DNA of 64,000 nt, from the NCBI GenBank assembly GCA_022264855.1, contig JABYQU010000016.1, positions 496,001-560,000 on the forward strand, read 5' to 3'. A program made the position numbers and the translations under genes. The stretch is from Lenzites betulinus (lineage: Eukaryota; Basidiomycota; Agaricomycetes; Polyporales; Polyporaceae). Shown one piece after another: positions 45,648 through 57,153 of this stretch. Numbering within the stretch: the stretch's first letter is position 1; the number at the start of each line of letters is the position of its first letter. The notes beneath the pieces are model-generated. The model saw nothing but the letters and a program-made list of their open reading frames with translations, had not been told where the DNA came from and made no database searches.

Positions 45648-48600
45648 TCATGAAGGAAGCCGGGTTGGGTCTAGTTTCGTGGTCCATGCTTGGAGCTCCT
45701 TCTGGCTTGGGGCAGCCAGTGCGTATGAGTTCGACGATGTGAAGAGCGTGAACGTGAACTTTTTCTAGACGTCGGGAAGAGAAGTCAGCGCGTGCCAGCC
45801 ATTCAAACACCGGCACACGTACCCCCAGAAGAGCCTCCATCTCCGGATTGCTCTCGATGTTCACACCGTTGAGGCTGATCACGCCGGTCTCCTCCACCTC
45901 GTTCGACGATGCGTACACATGGAGATACGGTCTGCGAGGCCGTGTGTTAGTGGGCAGCGCTCGGGCAGCGCTCGAAGAAGCACGTACCTTCGGAGAACGA
46001 ACCATCTCCGTTCCCAGATGTTCTCGTTAGCATTGGTCATGACCATCAAGTGCCCCTTCTTCGTCGGGCCGTCACTGATTTCGAGAACACAAAGCTGTCA
46101 GCACAACCGCTCATGACATGTCCAATATTATCAGACGCACTTTCTCGACACAAGCTTCGTGCTCGAATTCAGCTTGAGCGATTCGTCCGACAGCGCGCTA
46201 TCAGAAGCTTTCCCCGAGGTCACGCTCAACACGTCGGGTTCCATCGGTTCTTGGCTAATGACGATCTGCATTACATCCACGTTTAGCGTCGCGATTCCCG
46301 CTTGCGGAGGGAGATCGACACCCACCTCGCCACGGTGGCCGAACCGCTTCTGCCACAGCGCAAGCGCCTTCTGCAGACGCTCCTCCGACGCCTCCGATGC
46401 CCAGACCTCCGCGTCCTGCTGCCGCACCTTGCTGCTCGGCGAGCTCGCGAGGATGACCCTGATGGCCTGGACGTCCGCCGCGCGCCGCTCCATCGTCACC
46501 AGCCTCGAATAGTCCTCGACGACCGAGACACCGCGCGGGCGCCAGATGCCGAGCGCCTCCTCCCCGCGTACATACTTCTCCGCCGTGTCGAGCCGCCAGA
46601 GGTCCTTCGGCGAGCGCGTCAGCGGCGGCGTGAGCTTCACCGAGAACAGCGTGCTCGTCTTCGGGAGCACCTTCGTCGAGCCAAAGAGCGCGGTGAGGCG
46701 CGACGGCGGGCGCGCGTCGCGCGTCTGGATCGTCACCGCGGTGTCCATCGCGAACTGCACCGGCTCCGCGCACGTCTCGACCGCGACGGACCACGTCGCC
46801 TGCAGGAACACGCGCTGCCCGGACGCCGTCACGCGGTTCAGCAGCACCGAGTTGTGCACGCTCGAGTCCCAGAGCGCCTCCGCGGTGATCGTGCCCGTGC
46901 CGTCCGGCCTGTACTCGACCTTCTGCTCCTGCAGGAGCGGGAGCGTCACGAGCGCCTTCGACGGCGACTCGTGCAGCATGCCCTTCGCGTCCAGATGCCG
47001 TACGTTGCCAAGCCGTATCTTGGTGACCTCCGTCCAGGGGAGCTGACGACCGGAGTGCGACGACAGTGTGAGCACGACTCTGCGTTGCAGGCCCTGGTGC
47101 AGCTGGAAGGAGCCTGGGTCGTGGTAGCCCTGGGAAACGACGGGGACGGGCTTGTACGTTCCATCCGGCGCGAGCTCGCATACTTGTAGCCAGGCCGTAA
47201 CGTCGTGCAGCTGCTCCACAACGAAGTCGTTCTCCGAGCGCCGCATCGGGGGCAATACGGAGGGCTGGCTCTTTGGAGAACTTGACGACGAGGAGCCGTT
47301 GGTGGTCGGAATGCGGACTTCGCGCATCTCGTCCCAGCGCTCCATCCGTTCCAGGTATGTAGGCTTGAGGCGCGCGAAGAATTCGATTGGTGCATAGCCC
47401 TGGCGGAGATACGCCAGAACCCTTGTGGATGCCACCATCGAAAAGCTCCGCCGAAACTTGAGGTCAGAGAGCGAGGCCGAGTCCAAGTCAACAGCAGTAG
47501 AGGGGTACACTTCTTCCGAGGTCAGGGAAGGCCCAAGGAACGAAGATAGTCTAACTTGTAGATGAACGAAAGAAAAGTCGTGGTGTGAAAGTCCTTTTAC
47601 TTGATCGACAATAACATAGAATGTGAGCTTGCTGCCGGGAGGTACGGTTCCGGGCACGGGGGAAGATGAACGAGTAGATGTTGCAGACGCGTTAGCGTGT
47701 TTGGGGGAGAGGACAACATTGGCAATCTTGATCTCGATACGACAAGAGCCGATCGCTTCCGAGGTATATCTGCAAAATATTGGGACCGTGGATGATGAAG
47801 AGAGCCGTCTAGAGAGCGGAGCTAGTGATAGGAGCGCATTGCCGATGAAGGAGTAGTCTGGTGGAGGGTTATCGTAAAAAGGCTCTTCTGATGAGAAATG
47901 TTGGGAGTAGGAGGGGCGGTCGATGAAGGTTGTGAGGTTGCGCATGCGCTGGAGCTGCTGCTGCAGACGATCGAGGGACCAGACATAGATAGCGTTATGT
48001 CGTCTGTCGAGAATCTTCACCGCAACGGATGGCTGTGTCGCAGAGGCAAGGACTGGGTCCGAGACGTCGCCGAACTGGTCGAGGCCGGCGATAGAGTCAA
48101 TGGCCGACGAAGGAGCTGCGAGGGTACCACCGGCGGCGACGGTGAAGTTGTACAGGACATCCTTCTTTAGCTCTTTGCTGCAGGTCGTCGTCAATATCAT
48201 TACCCGAATTCCGTTGTTTAGGTCGGGCGTACCTAATGACGTTGGCCTCTTTGATCAAGACCGCATTGGACAAGACCACCTCAGCCATGGAGAAGGCCCG
48301 GTGCGCGCGCCACTTGTCCAGCACCCGACGGATGAGCCGCAGCTGCTTCGCCGTGTAGATGACAGGCTCGAACTGGAGGTCCTCCACGTCCTCGCCACGC
48401 GCGCGCGCGTCGTACAACCGCTTCATGTGTATCTGCACCATCTTCAGCTGGCGCTCCATCTGCTCCTTCTCCACCTTCAGGTCCTCCGCCTCCGAAGACT
48501 CCGCGATCGCCTGCAGCCGCGTCTCGAACTCCGCGCGCTGGCTCTCGAGCTGGTTCTGCACGTCCTTCATGGACTCGCCGAGCTCGGGGCTGTCGTGGTT

Positions 48601-51473
48601 CGTCATAGCGTCGACGCTTGTGTCGTCAGTCAGAGCATCGCTCGGTCGCCCGGACTCGCTCCAGATATCGTCTGCGTGGCTCAAGCTGCTTTCCGGGCGC
48701 TTTGCGTTGTGGTCGCGCATTGTCTTGACCTTCGTGATCTTCTCGTACAGCTTGTTCAGATCCTCGTCCGGAAGGTTGTCAAGGGTCGGATCCAGGCCCA
48801 AGCGCGCCAACGCGGCTTCGCGCTTGGCGAAGGTCCAGTCGACGTCGCCGACGTCCACGTTCGACTCGGTCGGGGAGCTTGGTCGTGTTGCCTCTGCAAG
48901 GTCGCCGGCCGCCAGGTCCGCGGCGGTGACGCTGATGCTCATGGCTGACTTGGCACGGACACGCTCTCGCAGTTTCCGCACTTCCTCCGGGTTGTTGAAC
49001 CGGAAGACGTGATGCTCACCTATAGTAACGTTCGACTCACCGTTGATTATCACTCGAACGAAATGCACTCACCCAGAATGATACGGAAGCCCGACCGCAG
49101 CTTGTATGCCTATAATGCGAGGTTAGAGATAGCCTCCAAGAAGTACGACTCATGTGACCGGGGTGTGAGGAGCGTACCTGACCGGGGGTGATCTGACGAC
49201 CATTCAAGAACTGAAAGGAGAGATTAGCTGTTTGCAACGAGATATAAACAATTAAGCATACAGTGACGGAACCGGGCATTGCGTGCAGAGTGACTTTGCC
49301 ATCGTTGTTGTCAAAGTAACAATGCTCTTCGGTGATACTCTCCCCGCTGAGTTTGATGGTAGCTGGCTTGTCGCTGTCTAACCGACCGACGTCCGTACGG
49401 CCACTCTTGAGTTGGTAGATGAGACACTCGCTCATGAGAGGATCTGCAAACGTGCGTTTAGTCAATCGAACGTGTGCCACACACACTTCCGCGCGACCAA
49501 CCTTCGTTCTGTTGACGATATTAGCATCGGAAACGCGATACACGAAGTGAAACGCACCAAGTTGACAAGATGGGGCATACGCTTGGGCGTATGCACACCA
49601 ATATTGTTCTTTTCGACCGTGATGCCCAACTCCTCGAGCGCCTTCTCGCGCTCCTGCTGAATCTCCTGCGTGCGCTGCATCTTCTGCTCCCAGGTCTCGT
49701 TTAAGCTCTCCATCAGCTTCTCGCTCGTCTCGAGCTGCTCTTGCAGTTCCGCCTTCGTGACCGTCTTGATCGTCCCGTCCTTCGCTTGGTACGTGACTTT
49801 CTGTTGCGCTGCCGGAATGCTCGGGTCAAAGACAGCCTCACTGCTTGCCCCAGAGACACGCGCGCGGAGCATCTCGAGCTCCTCCTTGAGTTCGCGCACG
49901 AGTTTCGCATTCGGGTCCTCGTTGATGATGGCCTTGTTCTTGATCTTCTTGGCCTGATCAGCATAACGCAGCGTACTGAGTGTCTCCTCGTATTGAACGT
50001 CAGCGGGAGAGATGGCTGCAATCATCGCCGTCTTGGAGTTTCCACCCAGACTGTCCTTCAACAGCCATGTCAAGACCTGTTACGCCGGTGCGATTAGTGT
50101 ATATGTTGCTGCATATAGGCGGATACCCACTGAATCACGGTAAGGAATGAACTCCTCCGCTTTCCCCTTCTTTCCCTTCTTGCCTTCCGCTTGACTGGCT
50201 GTGGCGAGGGCGGAAATGACCTTACCAAGGGTGGTGAGCGACTTGTTGATATTTGCACCTTCCTTTAGACGTTGACCCGTCGCGCCTGTCGAATTCGCAC
50301 GTTCGGACCCTGCAAGATCGACAAGGTTGATGCGGGAGACTTTCTCCGTGTCCAAGTTGGTGTCAACGTCGTGCCGCTTCATCGTGAGCAGCAGCGTGAA
50401 TACCGCATGTGAACGCGACGACCTGGTTATATGCATGAGTTATGGGACCATAGCCACACATAACGACCCTACGTACGTCTCGTTCATGTTTGTCGCCGCA
50501 ACCGTACGCGCCTTATTACCCTCGTCCATGAGCGTCATCATTTCATCATAGTTATTCACCACGAGCTTCGACAAGTCCTCCACGTACGGTCCCAGGCTAG
50601 GATGTTCACGGACCCTCAGGTTGCCCGTGTTCTTCGGGTTGAGCAAGTCGCGGACTTTCTCGTTGTAGATTTCAATGTAGGATACTTCAACTGTGAAGTT
50701 GATGTGTGGATCCTGTGTCTTCTTCTGTTCCACGCGCAGGAACAGTTCGGAACACGTGAGAGGGATGATACCCTTGTCGGGACCGTCTGGGGGGAGCGTT
50801 ACTTGGAGTTTGCGAAATGCAAAAACAATAGCACGTACAGCCCATCATACTATGAAAAGCGGACGTTAATTGGGAGAGGTTCTTGTGGATACTGATCAAG
50901 AACGTACCTGTAAGACTTCCCAGAGCCTACGCGTCTCCTGCATCAGTTCCATTTCACGCATACTCTTTCATATTGGAACACACCTGTTTGCCCATCTGAG
51001 TGCGTGTTAGTCAACAAGACCACGAGGCAATGTTACAGCCACTCACAAGCTAAGATACACGCGTTGAACCCAGAAAAACTATGGTCTAGCAGCTCCTTTC
51101 CAAGATCGTCGTACAGAGTCTGTTGCGAGCAGTACTGCGGCTCGTCCCTAGGCCCCGCAGACCAGTAACTCTTGTCGAAGGCGAAGTTCATCGGTTTGCG
51201 CTCTGCTGCGCGTCCCGACGTAGCCTGTGCCCCTGCAGAACCCGCCTCTGGAGGATCCAGGATGGTTTGGTTGCCCTCCATGCGCACGAGACATTTCGCG
51301 CCACGCGCAATTTCTGTTCGTCACATTGCATGGTGCGGAAATGACATATAGCAAGGCAGAGCGGGAATAGTCAATACCAGGGACGCGAGGACGCGACTAG
51401 AATACGAACCGCGCGAGTTGAGGGGGCGACATCGCACTACGACCTTGATGTTTCCATCGCCATGCTCAGCCAT
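45648..51473 (-). CDS. Kinesin-3 (Unc104/KIF1-type) motor protein
   Basis: A plus-end microtubule motor that carries vesicles and early endosomes. The start at 51473 gives [20 protein letters not shown]. Motor motifs split by short introns are YGQTGSGKSYS (P-loop), [12 protein letters not shown] (switch 1) and [11 protein letters not shown] (switch 2). The stretch [16 protein letters not shown] before IPYRDSV is the lysine-rich K-loop of kinesin-3. After the neck come an FHA domain ([32 protein letters not shown]), coiled coil ([18 protein letters not shown]), KIF1B/DUF3694-type regions, and a C-terminal PH domain ([38 protein letters not shown]) ending LDPTRLPS at TGA 45648. Roughly 1,600 residues, normal for fungal Unc104. 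The PH domain is expected to bind phosphoinositides on cargo. Confidence 0.94.
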
Positions 51474-53120
51474 GGCACCGTCTACAATTCGCAAGCAGTT
51501 TCTGAGGGTTCAACCACAAGCACAGTCTAGAGCCGAAACAGAACGAGTGGAGATGGAGGGAGGTAGCCAAAGAGCAAAACAAGAGAGGAGCAACAGAAAG
51601 CGCCCGAAAGGGTTGCAGCCTCGTGCGTTGCCACGCCCATCAGCCGAGCGCGATTCACTCACTCACTCACCACCACCACCACCACCACCACCACCACCAC
51701 CACCTCTGGCCCTGGATGTGCATGTTTTTTTGGATGTGTCATTGCTGTCCTCCTCAGATATCGCTGCTTCATCTCAACTTGCTTGCATATTCTATTGAAT
51801 GTCCTGAACTAGACTACTAGCGTGACAATACCGGCATTCCTCAACTCCGTCACTCATCCTCTCACTGGACCGGTAGCTGCGCCATCGCCAACGCTGTGTA
51901 AAGACTTTGGGTTATCAAACTGTATCTGGACGATTGACCTATGTTCGATTGTGTGGCGTGTGTCTCTACCGGTGTTGCAGGATTCTATCTCCGAGAGCTC
52001 AAAGAGGAGTCTTGAATGCGATTTCTTCGGAGTGGGCCGTGCGCGTGAAGCTTTGAAGCTCTAAAGTCCAAGTTACACACGACCTATTCAGAGTCCTAGC
52101 AGACATATGGACGCGAGGTGGGTTTTGGCAAAAGCTTAGTGGATATTTGAGGCTACGTCCAAGATCCCAAAGGTTGCTCCCTTTTCACGCTGTGGACTTC
52201 CGGGACGTCTGCTCTTTATCTCGTCCAAGCGAATAAGACTGTCGAGTGGATGAGCTTCGACCATGTATTACGCACGATCTGAGTGCTGTAGCACTAGCCG
52301 AGAGGATTACAAGTTGGGAAGAAGTCGGTGGAGAAGCTGATTGGATGGCCCTTCGCCCCATTTACGTATCATGTTGGCTTGGAGGCCAAGGGCCCTGAAG
52401 GTGTCCAACGCTGAAGCCAGTGAAAATTGACTAGAACGTGAGAAGAGGGCCGCCCATGAGGCGATAAGTGGTGCACAGACAATGCAGCCCGCCGTCGGTC
52501 GCGCTCTGTCGCGTTGTCGCTGCATTATGCTGCGTAGCTTGTCGGTTCGAGTGACAAAGCGGTGATTGGCAATGAAAGCATTTCGACAGATAGTCGGAGC
52601 CGTGGTCGATTGAGATGACGATGGGGGAGCGCCCGCGCGCGTATCTGCCGCTCTCGAGATCCGGCGTCTGCCCCGGCCCCGCCCCTGCGGAGAGCAGCTC
52701 GTGCAGGTCGAGCAGTACGAGAGCGCAGGCGTCGAGGCGGCGCAGCGCAGGGCACACGAATAAAGAGAGCGGAGAGCGGGAGGGACAATAGGAGGAGACG
52801 CGGGGAAGGAGGAGGGCGACGGACTCGTGGCGTGGAAGAAGCAGTGCCGTCGAGCGTGTGAGAGCTGCCACAACGCGACTCTTTCCCTCACCGTCGTCCT
52901 CGACGCCCTGCTCGAGCTCTCCCTCGGCCCCATTCCTCCCCCCGACGTCGCTCCCCTCGTCCGCCGAGCCCCCGAGCTCGTCGCGCTCTATCTCCCCCGC
53001 GCGCGGCCTTCCGATCGTCCGCTTGCAGCTTGCCTTTTCCGTCCTGCATGCGACAACACGTCCTTGCCTTCGCGTCCGTGAAGCACTCCTCCTCCCTCTC
53101 CTCGCCCTCTCTCCTCTCCG
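51474..53120. other. Divergent intergenic region kinesin-3 / LDB-type gene
   Basis: About 1.65 kb between divergent starts. It holds the CAC microsatellite near the kinesin start and a long CT-rich leader in front of the LDB-type ATG. Open frames between 52.3 and 53.1 kb lie on several frames at once and look like chance coding in GC-rich leader sequence. Confidence 0.5.
51668..51703. repeat. (CAC)12 trinucleotide microsatellite
   Basis: Twelve uninterrupted CAC units, about 195 bp upstream of the kinesin-3 ATG; on the transcribed strand of kinesin it reads as GTG repeats. A short ACTC repeat precedes it. Confidence 0.9.
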
Positions 53121-56100
53121 ATGAACGTGCAGCACCCAGACATGCTTCGCCAGGGCGTTCCCACCATGCACCAGAACCTCATCAACCAGCCCTTCTTCCC
53201 CCAGCAGCAACAGGGCCAGCCGTCGTCCGCCCACAACATGGGCCCCTTCCAAAACGCTCAGGGCAATAATCCCGGACTCGGACTCATGGGTGGCCAACCC
53301 GGCGCATCCAACGCCGGATATCCACTCAATATGCCTCCGGGCCCACCAAGTCGACGTCCTGCGAATATGTTCATGGGTCCCCACCCCGGCGCCCCCGCGC
53401 CCTCGAGCCTCAACCCTGCTGGCGGCGGAGGGCCGTCACACATGTCTGGCCTCGGTCCTGCTCAGCTTCAGAACATGTCTGGATTCCCTGCTGGTATGAT
53501 GGCTGGCCAACCCACGATCCGACGCGTCCAGTCCCAGCCGATGAACCCTAACGGAGCGCACATGTCTGGAATGCAACCCGGGATGATGGCTGGTGGGATG
53601 AACCTCAATGGGCCACCAAGCATGGCTGCATCGCGAGCCTCCATGTCCGCCGCTCAGCAGCAGCAACAGCAGATGCAGCTCCATCTACGACAGCAGCAGG
53701 CCCAACTTCAGGCTCAAGGTGGCGCGATGTCGCCCGAGATGGGTCTCCCGATGAGCAGACCTGCACACATGCAAGGAGGGGGGCCGATGCCACCACATGC
53801 ACGAAACGCGTCGGGGCAACCGCTCATGCCGACGTCGATGCCCCAGCACGGGATGCAACAACAGATGGCACACAACGGGTACTCAAATGCGATGTCGCTC
53901 CAACATCAGCACCAGCACCAGCAGTCTCAACTCGGCACCTCACCACACTCGATGGGAGGCAACCAACTCTCTCCGCAAGCCACCGGCAATCGCGCGCAGA
54001 TGACGCCAGACAACTCGATGTTCATGGGCTTCCCAAACCAGCCTATCCAACCACCTATCCTCCACGGCGTCCCCCGTCCACCTATGGGAGGCTCCCAGTT
54101 CAACGTGACCTTCAACCCATCGCCAACGCCGCCCAATCAAGGCGTGGACATGTCGCAGAGGGGGAACGCCGCCATGAACCCTGGAGGGCCTGCCACGCAG
54201 AGTCTCATCACGCCAGCCCAGGCTCTCGACAAGATGAATGCTGGAGCGGAGAATTTCCCTGCCGGTTCGTACGGAATGGGCCAGCCCCAGATGAACGTAC
54301 CTGCGCGTCCACCGTCCCAACACAGCCCTCACAACCACAACCCTTTCCCCATTCCCCAGTCTCAACAACCCCATCCCTCCCAACAATCCCCGCGCCAGGC
54401 TGACCGCCTTACTGGGCAAATGCCGCCGCCTGGGGGCATGTTGCAGCGACCACAATCGCAACCCCAGGTAGCGCATCGCCAGTCTCCGATACCCCCCGGT
54501 CCTTCGCGAACACCGCATGTATCCCAAACGCCTCTCCCGATGAATGCCCAGGGTGGCATTCCCCAGGGGCGTATACCCGGACCAGGGCAAAGCCCCCAGG
54601 GCCCAGCGCACCAGCAGGTGCAGCAGCCTGGAGTCGCACCTCCCTCCGCGCATCCCACTCAGATCGCACCGAGACCTCCTTCGGCGGCGGCGGCTGCCTC
54701 CGCTCGCGCGGGCCCTCCGCAGTCGGCGCATCCTGCACCAGCAAATCAGCCGGGACCGGAGAACGGCCAGACATCTCAGGCTGCGTCTTCTACTTCGGCT
54801 CCGCCCCCGGCCCCTGCGCCCGTACCCGCAACAGCGCAAGCGCCTGCCGCGGCTGCGCGTGCACCGTAAGTTCCGTAATCTTAGGAATATCGGCCCGCTG
54901 CTCACACGCTCGGACCCAAGTAGCATATACCCCGTTGGATTTGGACAAGCAGTATGTCGAATATTGCAACTAAGTGGTAGTCTAGGAGTGGATCATAAGG
55001 ATGTGAGTATCTACGACACCTGACGTATCATTCCGATAGGCGTCGAGCTAATACCTCCGCCTCCACAGAGGCTGAAGCAGTCGTACTGGGATCAGATCGT
55101 CGCCGGCTTTTTTACGGAGAAGGCGACGATGAAGCTCACGCTATGGAAAGACAACCAGCAGATCGAAGCCAAACCTTTCGGTATGGGAGCAACTGGTTTC
55201 GCGCGGCAGAAAGACTCACCAGAGAGTACAGAAATCGGTTTCCCCATCCTTCCCCGCTTCTTCCTCGTGACCAGCCAATCAGGGGTCAAATCCATGACGA
55301 TCAATATCGACGGCGCGCGGGAGCGACTTGCGTCGCCTTCCCATGCCCTCGTCGAGTGCGCAAACGCCTCCTGGACGTTCCGGTACCAGAACGGCTACCA
55401 CATCACGCTCCGCGGGCCTCTCACCGCCGACGTCATCGTCCAGCCACACACCCCTCCCGGCCACCCCTCAAACACCAGCCCTGGCGTCGCCCCGTACACG
55501 CTGAAGCTCGACCGGCTTCAGTTCGACGCGTTCTGGCACGACAAGTATGTCGCGCTCGACTCGATCGTGGGCGAGCGAATACCGGAGTCGCCGAGAGGGC
55601 TTCCCCCGTCTCCGGGTATGTTGGGCGCGCAGAACGACGATCCGAACCGGTTCGATGAGGCGAAGTACATCATCGAGCACGCTATCGTCCCCGCCGAGCC
55701 GATCAACGCGTTCGGGATCCCTCAGGCTACGATGCGATGTTTAGAGGTGAGCGAGCCTCCTGATCATATCCAAGAGCGCGCCGCTGACTGAAGCACTGGT
55801 CATCGTAGCTTGCGGAGAGCGTAGCACAGATGTCGGAGCTCATCCAATTCTCAAAAGACGCCGACTTGGGGCCAGTTGGTACGTGCTGACACAAGGCCCG
55901 GCGACGCGTGCACGACGCTGACCAACCTTTGCAGACGCACTCGCGAAGTTTGCGGAGAAGCTGCGAGCGGCACGTATGATGAGTCGCGCAGTTCCCATGA
56001 CGGGGCTGGGTGGTCCGGTGCCCCCCTACCACGTTGAGTCATCCTCGGCCTTCGAGGGACACGGCATGAACGGCATAAACGGAGCGGTGAGCAACGCTAG

Positions 56101-56431
56101 CAACGCCATCGCTGGCCCTTCAAGCGGCCCCGCGGGCGGCGACCCGTCTCAGCGCCCCGCCCAGCCGGATGCGATGGACGTGAAGCAGGGCAAAGGGACC
56201 CCACAGGCCTCGCAAGCGTCGGGCTCGACACCCGCCGCATCGGCGTCGACGCCAGCCTCCGCGCCCACGCCGGGCGGCCCGACGACGCCCTCGATGGCGA
56301 ACGCGACGCTGAAGCGGAAGGCGCCCCAGGGCGGGCGCGCCGGAGACGACTCGCCGACGACGGCGAACGCGGAGCAGGCGCCGCCGGCGAAGCGGGTGGC
56401 ACGAAAACGCGGGCGGACACAGGGCTCGTGA
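53121..56431 (+). CDS. LIM-domain-binding (LDB/SEUSS-type) transcription cofactor
   Basis: Five exons (53121-54865, 54921-55002, 55069-55746, 55809-55878, 55935-56431) sum to 3,072 nt, 1,023 residues in a single frame. The N-terminal 580 residues are low complexity, rich in P, Q, M, N and G. The conserved LDB domain follows: IYPVGFGQAVCRILQLSGSL, LKQSYWDQIVAGFFTEKATM, LTLWKDNQ, PILPRFFLVTSQSGVKSMT, and WTFRYQNGYHITLRGPL. The C-terminus has a basic nuclear-type segment (KRKAPQGGR, KRVARKRGRTQ). In ascomycetes the relatives Adn1, PtaB and Mfg1 act with Flo8-type factors in adhesion and filamentation. The intron at 54866-54920 (55 nt) is chosen over a shorter one that would be 19 nt. Confidence 0.88.
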
Positions 56432-57153
56432 GCCGGGCGGCTGCCGCGCGCACTGACGCTTTCCCGCTGGCTCTCGTTCGTTGATTGCTTTATGCGCTCC
56501 GCCCGGCTCTTCTTCTGCTCTTTGCTGTTATTCCCCCCGTCCAGTCCTGCGGCCCGCCCCGCGCCCGTCCTGCGTCTGTGTGTGCGTGCAGCCGTGCCCC
56601 CGTGTCCATTCCCATCTGTTATCTGTTCTGAGGATCTCGCTGCAATCATCGCTCAATCGATATTTTACCAGCATAGCATATACGTAGATTTGTATCTTAG
56701 TACTACTGTCGGGTCTGCGGAGGACGACCGCGCGCTTTCGCGGGACCGGGCTGACGGGTACCTGTTGTCTTATCACCTTCTATTTATCCATCGCTGTTCT
56801 GTAGTGTATACTAATCGCATCTCTCGTCCCCGGCGCTGCCGTGATGCTGCGTTCGCGAGTCTGTTCCTCGGGCCTTGCGGGTGGCCATGCTGGGATGCCT
56901 GGATCGCCCAGATGGAGATTGCGGGTCCGAAAGAATGGACGGTGGCCAATCGACACGCTCCTACCTCTTGATTACGTCTTTATCTAGTGGATGGTGTGCC
57001 ACGCCGACACCGCGTTGTGCGGATCCATACGCAGATGTCAAGAACATACGGCACACGTGCCATAAGATGCATAACGGCGCTATGCGACAAGCAGTATTAG
57101 GTAGAGTATACAAGCAACCTCTCCAACGCGCAGCGGGGGCGGCGCGGGGCTCG
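56432..57153. other. Intergenic between convergent genes
   Basis: About 720 bp with the 3' flanks of the LDB-type and PNUTS-like genes. CT-rich and T-rich tracts occur after the LDB stop; no supported gene. Confidence 0.5.

Noticed and set aside
46255..47189. Open frames of about 300 codons on both strands over kinesin-3
   Set aside because: Arginine/alanine-rich composition and full overlap with the kinesin frame mark them as shadows.
52307..53384. Minus-strand open frames of 200-317 codons upstream of the LDB-type gene
   Set aside because: Low-complexity sequence on several frames, no splice-supported structure, and partial overlap with the LDB exon.
54866..54884. A 19-nt GTAAGT...TTAG stretch in the LDB-type gene that would keep frame as an ultra-short intron
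   Set aside because: Extending to the next AG at 54920 gives a normal 55-nt intron in the same frame, with a total coding length divisible by three.
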